The notes under the pieces: model-generated
Seen by the model: only the letters and a program-made list of their open reading frames with translations
Told to the model about the DNA's origin: nothing
The model's database searches: none
Position numbers and translations under genes: made by a program
Assembly (NCBI GenBank): GCA_031280965.1
Contig: JAITFZ010000013.1
Coordinates: 1 to 64,000 of the forward strand
Length of the DNA stretch: 64,000 nt
Source of the DNA: Oscillospiraceae bacterium
GTDB taxonomy: Bacteria > Bacillota > Clostridia > Oscillospirales > Ruminococcaceae
Direction of reading: 5' to 3'
Shown: in pieces, positions 1 to 5,770 of the stretch
How positions within the stretch are numbered: position 1 is the first letter of the stretch
Layout of the letters: each line of letters opens with the position of its first letter

Positions 1-374
1 TTTTTCATCAGGTCAAAAACCTCATCGTCATCAAGCAGAATATCCGCCGCGAATACGTTAGCTTCGTACTCGGGGCGGGTTTTCATGTCGTAGAGCGTGA
101 ATTCCGGCAGTGCACCTGCGGCGGCGAGCTCTCGGTGAAGCGCATCGTGCCCCAATTCATGCGCGATAATAACCCGCCGCTCATACTCGTCAAGATTGGT
201 GTTGACGAAGATGAAGCGGTTTTTATCAATCACCTTATACATACCTTTGAGCTTCACGAAATCGTTGCGCCACCAGACATTAATTCCGATAGCCCGTGCA
301 ATTTTAAACGGCTCGCGGGTGTTACAGCGAGCGAGCAATTTTTTCGCTGCATTATGAATAAATTCTGTAGACAT
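1..374 (-). CDS. ImmA/IrrE-family metallopeptidase (3' end outside window)
   Basis: Read on the minus strand from an ATG at 374, this is an open frame of about 124 codons that runs off the left edge, so its C-terminus is missing. It shows the zinc-protease motif HELGHD near residue 72, followed by a helix containing YEANVFAADILL, which is the conserved ExxA(N)xFAA segment of the ImmA/IrrE family. Family members in integrative elements and prophages cleave an XRE-type repressor to switch the element on; that role is inferred here. A 62-residue gene ends 39 bp upstream and is probably co-transcribed. The ribosome binding site is weak (GCGGTAA). Confidence 0.85.
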   Translation of the reverse strand, partial: MSTEFIHNAAKKLLARCNTREPFKIARAIGINVWWRNDFVKLKGMYKVIDKNRFIFVNTNLDEYERRVIIAHELGHDALHRELAAAGALPEFTLYDMKTRPEYEANVFAADILLDDDEVFDLMK

Positions 375-413
375 TATGATTTACCGCGCTTTTTAACGTA
401 TTTTTTCTTATTT

Positions 414-602
414 TCACTCTTCGCAAACCAATAGGCTTCCTGCAAGGCGTAGAATAGGTATTACCTGTTGTTCCGTTACCGCTACCTTTGGTTCCGTTGC
501 AGGTATGCTTGGGGTTTCTGTGCTGAAGTCGGTGTCAAATGGGTTTTCGTTTCCTCCGCTTTCGATTTCTGCTAAGAAATTGTCCAATGCATTACTTTCC
601 AT
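414..602 (-). CDS. Small acidic protein of unknown function (62 aa)
   Basis: The 62-residue protein begins MESNALDNFLAEIE and is acidic and low in complexity in its first half. It has no recognisable domain, signal peptide or membrane segment. An AAAGGA ribosome binding site lies 7 nt before the ATG, which supports real translation. It lies directly upstream of the ImmA/IrrE gene on the same strand and downstream of the long structured leader at 679-995, so it is the first gene that leader could control. I do not recognise the family. Confidence 0.5.
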   Translation of the reverse strand: MESNALDNFLAEIESGGNENPFDTDFSTETPSIPATEPKVAVTEQQVIPILRLAGSLLVCEE

Positions 603-678
603 GATATTTTTCCTTTCATTGCGGGTTTACCGCAGTTTTATTACTAACCCCATTGGGATATAGCTACTTTTTGGCAAC

Positions 679-719
679 AAAAAAAGCCGCACCTATCCTC
701 AAAAGAAGATGATACGGCT
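679..719 (-). terminator. Rho-independent terminator, second of two in the leader
   Basis: On the minus strand an AGCCG...CGGCT hairpin with an internally bulged TATC/GATA extension is followed by seven T (679-685). It lies between the upstream structured RNA and the 62-residue gene, so it either ends the RNA or acts as an attenuator. Confidence 0.6.
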
Positions 720-758
720 GAGTTGTTACTATGCCTTTACTTTTTTTATTAAGAAATG

Positions 759-798
759 AAAAAAGGGCAGACCTCGCCTAAGAGCGATAATCTGACCC
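759..798 (-). terminator. Rho-independent terminator, first of two in the leader
   Basis: On the minus strand GGGTCAGATTATCGC pairs with GCGAGGTCTGCCC (one bulge), followed by a run of T at 759-764. It would end a transcript of roughly 200-240 nt from the promoter at 1002-1030. Confidence 0.65.
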
Positions 799-995
799 GA
801 GCATTTGCTCTAACCCCGACCAATACAGGGGTTAGAGTCATTTCACGACGATTCCGCCGACAACAGAATAGTACCTGCTGCCGCACCGCAAATCGTAAAT
901 AGGTGTAATAAGCCCGAAAGCCTGATACTGCACCGTTCTTGACCGGGAAACCGGCTTGAAGGCATGAAGCCTTACGAACGTAAATAATAAATCAT
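759..995 (-). ncRNA. Candidate structured small RNA or attenuating leader
   Basis: This 5' region has a near-consensus promoter and a terminator but no convincing reading frame. Several stems are visible: a perfect 10-bp inverted repeat at 808-837 (CTCTAACCCC with a 10-nt loop), a CCGG-TTTC-CCGG hairpin near 940-955, and a GGCTTCATGCC hairpin near 962-972. I do not recognise it as 6S, tmRNA, SRP RNA, RNase P RNA or a known riboswitch. It is either a stand-alone small RNA of the mobile element or a long leader controlling the 62-aa and ImmA/IrrE genes. Confidence 0.5.
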
Positions 996-1001
996 ATATC
1001 T

Positions 1002-1030
1002 ATTATAACATGACAAAAGGCGGTTGTCAA
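1002..1030 (-). promoter_or_regulatory. Sigma-A type promoter
   Basis: On the minus strand there is TTGACA (1025-1030), a 17-bp spacer, and TATAAT (1002-1007): a perfect housekeeping consensus. It drives the structured leader. Confidence 0.85.
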
Positions 1031-1105
1031 TAGGGGTTGAGGGTAAGTTTTCGACAAGGTTTGACAAAGAAAAATGAGAAGCCTAACACTTCCCATTTTT
1101 AATGA

Positions 1106-1297
1106 TTAAATTGCACGCTTATTCAAATTATTGGCAGAAAAAACATTTAATCCATGCTCTGTTATAATCTTTTCGATTTCCTGTGTTTCCTCATATCTTT
1201 TTCTGTTAAGTTCCTGTGTTGAAAGCCCGACTTCACTCAAATGATTTTTCGCTCGAATTTCGTGGATTTCTTTCATCATTTTAGATTCATTCATCAT
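1106..1297 (-). CDS. Small protein paired with PIN toxin, candidate antitoxin (63 aa)
   Basis: The 63-residue, charged and mostly helical protein starts MMNESKMMKEIHEIR. A strong ribosome binding site (GGAGGTGAT) lies 6-8 nt before the first ATG. It begins 11 bp inside the 3' end of the PIN-domain gene, so the two are translationally coupled with the nuclease first. Position and size suggest an antitoxin or partner of the PIN protein; the sequence itself does not match an antitoxin fold I can name. Confidence 0.6.
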   Translation of the reverse strand: MMNESKMMKEIHEIRAKNHLSEVGLSTQELNRKRYEETQEIEKIITEHGLNVFSANNLNKRAI

Positions 1298-1763
1298 ACT
1301 CTATCACCTCCGATGGCGTATGAATGCTCATTTGCTTATATCCCTCGCGTATATTTACGATTCCGGTCATTAGTATAGTTTTACGTTTTACGATATGTTG
1401 AAAATTCCAACTAATGATTATATCCATGCCATAATAGCTTGCTGTGGCTATGTGAACGGCATCATCACGGTATTTTTCGGGTATAATACCTTCTTTAACA
1501 TATAAATCTGCTAAATAATGAATATCGTCGTTAGGCGGTAAAATCACAATATCGTGGATTTTAATTAAATCAAGCAGTTTGCCTTTTAATTCTTGACCGC
1601 ATTTATTAATCTCCGAGATTACGTTATATCCGGTATACGGTTCATACTTTCCTTGCTTGATTTCATCAAACAACTCTATTGTATCGTCCCTTTTATCAGG
1701 CGCATCGTCGGCATAAACAAAATTGATTACACTTGTTTCCATATAGATTTTAGGCTTATACAT
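1287..1763 (-). CDS. PIN-domain ribonuclease, probable toxin
   Basis: Start chosen at the ATG at 1763 (MYKPKIYMETSVINF), preceded by AGGAG at 8 nt. PIN-domain features are visible: the first acidic residue in YMETSVINF (Glu where most family members have Asp), a Glu in VISEINK, an Asp pair in YRDDAVHIATA, and the C-terminal WNFQHI block. PIN toxins are Mg2+-dependent RNases of toxin-antitoxin modules. The downstream overlapping 63-residue gene would be the antitoxin, which is the reverse of the usual vapBC order. The pair has its own promoter and lies inside the degraded mobile region. Confidence 0.8.
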   Translation of the reverse strand: MYKPKIYMETSVINFVYADDAPDKRDDTIELFDEIKQGKYEPYTGYNVISEINKCGQELKGKLLDLIKIHDIVILPPNDDIHYLADLYVKEGIIPEKYRDDAVHIATASYYGMDIIISWNFQHIVKRKTILMTGIVNIREGYKQMSIHTPSEVIEYDE

Positions 1764-1788
1764 CGTGATTCTCCTTATCATTAATTTT

Positions 1789-1817
1789 AGTATAGCATAA
1801 AACCGTTATAAAGTCAA
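1789..1817 (-). promoter_or_regulatory. Promoter of the PIN-toxin pair
   Basis: On the minus strand TTGACT (1812-1817), a 17-bp spacer and TATACT (1789-1794) lie 26 bp before the PIN start codon. Confidence 0.75.
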
Positions 1818-1843
1818 CGGTTTTATACTACTACTGCATTACA

Positions 1844-3394
1844 TCAGATTTTATCAGATATGACCTGCTTTGCGATTTCGTCCAGTCCTAAATCGCTTAG
1901 CCTGTAAACCTTGTCGCAAAACCGTTCCAAACTGCCTTCGGCATCATCACCGAGTAAAATCCCACGAACATTAAAACCTCCGGCTTTCTGTTGTTTGAAA
2001 TATTCCGCAAATTCGTTTGAAATAGTGCAAATCCCGTCCGTAATGAATATTACATCGGCGTTCTCGAAGTTCCCCTCGTTAATAAGCCTGCAAGCCTCTG
2101 CGAGCGGTTTTTCAAAATTCGTTCCACCGCGCATGAAACCCTCGATTGCCGTGATTAAATCTTGTGAGGTATACTCATTTGGCAAAAACAAGTGCGTTTC
2201 GGTTCTTTCGCAGAATCTAACCATTGCGAATTTACGCTTACCTTTGGTTGCGATGTCGAGTAGAGCAAAGGCGAGAGCCTTAGCCCATAAGATGTAATTA
2301 TTATCATTCATGCTCAGACTTTCATCGACGCAGACAATAATATCACCCTGCCCCTTGACCTCCGGTTCGCGCTTGCGGTATTGCTTCAACTTACCCTCAA
2401 TATACTTTTTCATAAAAAGCGGTTGCGTTTCGGGCGTACCGAGCAGAGCCATTTCCGAAGAAAGGCAGAGATTAAGGTTTTTACCAAGCGAAATGTCGTA
2501 CTTCTGCCCTAAACCGTACTCGAAGGAGTTTTTGCGTTTTTCGGCAATCATTTTAATATATCGCCCCATAATACGGCTGATTTCCAGCAGTTTCGGGTTG
2601 CGTCTGACTTTACTCAGCACTTCCTCATTTGCTTTGACGCTTTGCGGGTCGCCGGGGTCGTTCCCCCAAGCATGAATTAAATCATCAGTTTCCTCGGCTT
2701 TTTCCTTTGCCGCCTGAACCGCCTGCTTAACCGCTTCGTTCATCTTCGGTGCGGCTTTAATGAGTGCATCAGCGGATTTCTTTTCCAAATCATTAATCTG
2801 CTGTTCTTTCTTATGTAGCCGGTTTGCCGTCTGTGTGATTTTCTGTTCACGCTTTTCATCGGGTTTAACCTCGTTCTCAGCGCATAAATCCCTTAGTTTT
2901 TCCTTTAACTGTTCGGTTTGCTTATCGAGCGTTTCAAGGGTTTTGGTGTCTTTGAGCGACTCCATCAGCTCCGGCAGGTTCTCGGCGATTTTCTCGGAGA
3001 ACTCCACGGAAGCGTCGTAAGCGGGTAACTCACGTCCTTCGCATACGTTTTTAAGAGCAACAAACTCATCATCAGCGATTGTCTTTTCGATAATCGGTTT
3101 GTTGACACGCCTTGATGTTGCGCTTATTTCTTCATCGCCACGCTGTTTAGGTGATAACGAATAAAATCCTGTGAAAACGTCACGAGCCAGACTGTCGAAC
3201 GTAGATAGTAGAGAGGACGCGTCTTTACAAATCGTTTCTAATTCCGAATCGCCTTTTGAAAGGTCTTTGTAGATTTCATCCTCTAACCGCGTGGACTTAA
3301 AAACCCTGTCGTTCTTATTTTGTTTTCGGTTCCACAGCTTTTTATAACACTCGGAGCCGAAAAAGTCATTATAGGTATTAAAAATGTCACGCAT
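1844..3394 (-). CDS. VWA-domain protein, CoxE/ViaA-like
   Basis: The 516-residue soluble protein has a long, charged N-terminal two-thirds, with a probable coiled coil around residues 150-235, and a C-terminal von Willebrand A domain from about residue 350. The metal-adhesion site is intact: DESLSM, the Thr in RGGTNF, and the Asp in FITDG. Proteins of this layout normally work with a MoxR/RavA-type AAA+ ATPase encoded just upstream. No such ATPase is present here: the upstream stretch is a junction of ssb and parB fragments, so the partner may have been deleted. Function in the element is unknown. Confidence 0.75.
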   Translation of the reverse strand: MRDIFNTYNDFFGSECYKKLWNRKQNKNDRVFKSTRLEDEIYKDLSKGDSELETICKDASSLLSTFDSLARDVFTGFYSLSPKQRGDEEISATSRRVNKPIIEKTIADDEFVALKNVCEGRELPAYDASVEFSEKIAENLPELMESLKDTKTLETLDKQTEQLKEKLRDLCAENEVKPDEKREQKITQTANRLHKKEQQINDLEKKSADALIKAAPKMNEAVKQAVQAAKEKAEETDDLIHAWGNDPGDPQSVKANEEVLSKVRRNPKLLEISRIMGRYIKMIAEKRKNSFEYGLGQKYDISLGKNLNLCLSSEMALLGTPETQPLFMKKYIEGKLKQYRKREPEVKGQGDIIVCVDESLSMNDNNYILWAKALAFALLDIATKGKRKFAMVRFCERTETHLFLPNEYTSQDLITAIEGFMRGGTNFEKPLAEACRLINEGNFENADVIFITDGICTISNEFAEYFKQQKAGGFNVRGILLGDDAEGSLERFCDKVYRLSDLGLDEIAKQVISDKI

Positions 3395-3475
3395 TTTTTT
3401 CTTCCTTTCTTTGAGCGGGGGAACGGGAGCCGTGCCGTGCGATGCACTACACAGCCCCTTCCTCCAGCTATTTAA

Positions 3476-3700
3476 TTAAAATTCGGGGTAGAAGTCATCG
3501 GGCGGTGCGCCGTTGAACTCACCGTCATTCTGCGGAGCCGAGCCCGGGATAGGCGTATACGAATGACCGCCATTATACCCGCCGTTCTGCCGCGGTGCCG
3601 GATAGCCTCCGTTTCCGTTTGCGCCGTTATCGGCTTTCTTTTCGCAAAAATGCGCGCTATCAACAGTAATTTCCACAACAGTACGCTCAGTATTAGTTTA
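3476..3700 (-). pseudogene. ssb: C-terminal fragment of single-stranded DNA-binding protein
   Basis: The frame reads ...ERTVVEITVDSAHFCEKK, matching the last strand of the SSB OB fold. A Gly/Asn/Pro-rich tail follows and ends in the acidic tip PPDDFYPEF, the partner-binding end of SSB. The N-terminal OB-fold half is missing. At about 3690-3700 the sequence passes directly into a truncated parB-like gene in another frame. I read this as a deletion junction. Confidence 0.65.
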
Positions 3701-4302
3701 TCTTCGATGAATGAAAGGTTGTAAGCCGCCATAAACGGAATATTACCCACATCAACGTAAGAGAAAAGCGCAATCCAGTGGGTTGCCAAGCGGATATATC
3801 GAGTTACAGCGGTAGCAGAGAGACCGTTTTCGTTTCCTATTTTTTCTCTGCTGTCTATCTTCTGTCCAATTTGAACAGATGTTTCTTCAACGCCGTCACC
3901 ATGCGAGTTTAGGAGGGTTTCAATCTTTTTTATGAGGTCGGTTCGTTTGCCTTGACTTTTTGTTGTTTCATAATGATTTTTAAGACAAAGACCTCTATCA
4001 TGGTGAGATAACTCTGAAAAACCCCGCTGGATTCTATTTGTTTCTATAACGTAAAGCATAGCGTCTTCTTCGGTGAGGTTCTCTTCGATAACGACGGGTC
4101 CCTTTTTGAGACCTACAGATTTTGCAGCTTCTACGCGGTTATGCCCGCTCAGTATCACATAAACGCTATTACTTTTACGCCAAAGGATAATCGGCATAAG
4201 AATACCGCAGTGTTTTATGCTCTCAACCATTTCATCGAACTTTTTTCCTTTATAAAGCTGGAATTGATGATTTGGGAAACCTTTCATACGACTAAACTCC
4301 AT
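3690..4302 (-). pseudogene. ParB-like nuclease-domain protein, truncated at both ends
   Basis: From the ATG at 4302 the frame encodes a ParB/Srx fold: FPNHQFQLYKG, FDEMVESIKHCGILMPIILW, and the hallmark LSGHNRVEAAKSVGL, followed by an HTH region (GLSATAVTRYIRLA) and NIPFMAAYNLSFIEDK. After about residue 205 the reading frame is out of register with a fragment of ssb and the translation becomes meaningless (it stops at 3472). The 5' end abuts the truncated reverse transcriptase, with only a few residues of ParB lost. In mobile elements such proteins take part in partitioning or regulation. Confidence 0.65.
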
Positions 4303-4981
4303 TTCCAGCTTGCATGTACTGATCCACTTCGTTAAGGTACAAGTTGGCGAACATTTGCGAGGTCAGATTTCCGATCGGCATACCGACCTCGTTTACGCGC
4401 TCGGTTTCGCCGGGTTTTGTTCCTAACGGCAACCCAAACGGTAAGTCGGAGCGGATTATACTTTCCAACAGGTTAAGCAGTTCCCGATCGGCGAACCACC
4501 GGCGCAGTATAACCATTAAGGCGTCGTGGTTAATCCGATAAAAATACTTGCTTATATCCATTTTGAGAAAATACCCGCCGCCGTTGTTTTGGTGCGTGAC
4601 AAGCCGCGCAAAATACTGAACGCGCTTTGCTGCTGAATGTGTGCCGCGCCCGTCGATACACGCGAAACTGTCCTCGATGTAACCTTTGGCGAACAGGGGG
4701 TTAATAATGCGGTAGATCGCCCATTGCGCCACCCTGTCGCGGAACGGTAAAGCCATAACAAGCCGCTTTTTCGGTTCGTAAACGTAAAACTCCCGATATT
4801 CGCCGACTTTATAAGTCCCGTTCAGCAGGTCGTCGCGCAGGTCGAAAATGTTATCCTCCGCATATTCGGAAAAGGCAAGCACCTCATTTCTGAAACGCTT
4901 GCCTTTTGCCGCAAACCGATAAGCCGTGTAAAGATTTTCAAAGTTTACAATTTGATCCCATAACCCTTTAATCGGTTTCAT
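4292..4981 (-). CDS. DGR reverse transcriptase, truncated before the catalytic YxDD box
   Basis: The 229-residue protein has the N-terminal half of a retroelement reverse transcriptase: fingers/palm segments (ALPFRDRVAQWAIYRIINPL, GRGTHSAAKRV), the first catalytic Asp in FLKMDISKYFYRI (residues 138-150), and IGNLTSQ at 203-209. The I/V/L-GxxxSQ motif in place of QGxxxSP is the diagnostic of DGR reverse transcriptases. The protein ends NEVDQYMQAGNGV, exactly where the family continues into the YMDD-containing strand and thumb. The sequence switches to a parB-like gene instead. Family members are usually well over 300 residues. The product is therefore expected to be inactive. The start has an AAAGGA site 7 nt upstream of the ATG. 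Confidence 0.9.
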   Translation of the reverse strand: MKPIKGLWDQIVNFENLYTAYRFAAKGKRFRNEVLAFSEYAEDNIFDLRDDLLNGTYKVGEYREFYVYEPKKRLVMALPFRDRVAQWAIYRIINPLFAKGYIEDSFACIDGRGTHSAAKRVQYFARLVTHQNNGGGYFLKMDISKYFYRINHDALMVILRRWFADRELLNLLESIIRSDLPFGLPLGTKPGETERVNEVGMPIGNLTSQMFANLYLNEVDQYMQAGNGV

Positions 4982-5185
4982 CGGTCGTTCCTTTCAAAAT
5001 GCCGCACTTAACGGATTTCAACGCGGAGCGTTTACTTTCGGCATCGCGGCTGTTTTATTTTTCGCCGTGTTTTCCCCCGCCGCTGCTGCGGCAAGGTACA
5101 CGACACCGGCGCGGAAGCAAACTCCTTTTTCTTCCCTGTGCTGAAAACAAACCCCGTAGGTTTGTAATATCTGACTATGAGAAAG
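4982..5185 (-). ncRNA. DGR RNA spacer between TR and reverse transcriptase
   Basis: This 204-bp stretch has no supported gene. In characterised DGRs the RNA immediately 3' of TR folds with TR and is needed for priming and cDNA synthesis, so it is assigned as the spacer of the TR RNA by position. A GC-rich segment around 5070-5125 can form hairpins on the minus strand. I cannot define the RNA ends. Confidence 0.5.
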
Positions 5186-5296
5186 AGCGGCGCGGAAGCC
5201 GATGTTCGTACTGACATTAGATCGAGCGTTGTTCAAGTTCAATGCGAACACCCCCGCTTGAGCAGCATTATTCCATCTGCCACCACGGATCGGTAT
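5186..5296 (-). repeat. DGR template repeat (TR)
   Basis: This 111-bp block aligns without gaps to 5786-5896. Read on the coding sense it would translate IPIRGGRWNNAAQAG..., rich in AAY (Asn) codons, the typical TR composition. All 12 differences from VR are at TR adenines: plus-strand T at 5203, 5206, 5212, 5218, 5230, 5238, 5243, 5258, 5269, 5272, 5278 and 5296. None of the 85 non-adenine positions differs. The last site lies at the block edge. The GC-rich end at 5186-5202 is identical in both copies and matches the position of the initiation-of-mutagenic-homing sequence. Confidence 0.93.
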
Positions 5297-5348
5297 CGGT
5301 TACAGCTTGCCCCCGAAATAAAAAGGCTTACCCTTTTATTTGCTTTGA

Positions 5349-5705
5349 TTATTTCGGCGGGTTGTCGGCGACTTGTTTTATCCAACCGCCGAGCATTTTC
5401 CCGATTTCGGCAACCAAACCCGACCATATCTCGTATTTTTTCGGTGGTAAAAAACCGAGTTCATGCGCGAGCCGCAGGTAATGGCGCAGTTTCATAAGTT
5501 CGACGTCCATTTCCTGTAACGTCGTCTTTTTATGGTATTTTTTGCTCGCCTCGATCGCCCTTTCAAGTACGGCGTTCATACACCGTTTAATATCGACGAC
5601 CATTGCGAACTTTTCGCTTTTCGGAAACTGCGCCAACGCGGGGTAAGCGTATTTCGCCATATCGTGCAGTTTGGTTAAAATAGTGAGTTGTCCGTATTCG
5701 ATCAC
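5349..5705 (-). CDS. avd: DGR accessory variability determinant (Avd), four-helix bundle protein
   Basis: Start assigned to the GTG at 5705 (IEYGQLTILTKLHDM), which has an AAAGGAG site 8 nt upstream; an open frame upstream to 5762 lacks such support. The 118-residue protein is helical and basic, with YPALAQFPKSEKFAMVVDIKRCM, the KKTTLQEMDVELMKLRHYLRLAHELG helix and the terminal GWIKQ. This is the pattern of Avd and the related S23-type four-helix proteins. Avd forms a pentameric barrel that binds the reverse transcriptase and TR RNA and is required for cDNA synthesis. It sits between the variable protein gene and TR. Confidence 0.85.
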   Translation of the reverse strand: MIEYGQLTILTKLHDMAKYAYPALAQFPKSEKFAMVVDIKRCMNAVLERAIEASKKYHKKTTLQEMDVELMKLRHYLRLAHELGFLPPKKYEIWSGLVAEIGKMLGGWIKQVADNPPK

Positions 5706-5730
5706 AATATAAACTCCTTTACAGGACTCA

Positions 5731-5750
5731 CCCCCGCCTAACGGCGGGGG
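5731..5750 (-). promoter_or_regulatory. DGR target-site hairpin downstream of VR
   Basis: A perfect 8-bp GC stem (CCCCCGCC/GGCGGGGG) with a 4-nt loop lies 35 bp beyond the VR end, in the gap between the variable protein stop codon and avd. Hairpins or cruciforms of this size just after VR are needed for target recognition in the BPP-1 DGR. No T-run follows on either strand, so it is not a terminator, and there is no copy next to TR, as expected. Confidence 0.75.
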
Positions 5751-5770
5751 TACAAGGCACAAGTTTCAAT

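Noticed and set aside
4292-4981. Group II intron or retron reverse transcriptase
   Set aside because: IGNLTSQ instead of QGxxxSP, the neighbouring Avd and TR, and absence of intron or msr/msd structures point to a DGR.
5018-5251. Minus-strand ORF whose product starts FALNLNNARSNVSTNIGFRAA, similar to the variable protein tail
   Set aside because: This is the template repeat read in frame, not a gene; the similarity is the TR/VR relation.
5731-5750. Rho-independent terminator after the variable protein gene
   Set aside because: There is no T-run on either strand; the stem/loop size and position fit a DGR target hairpin.
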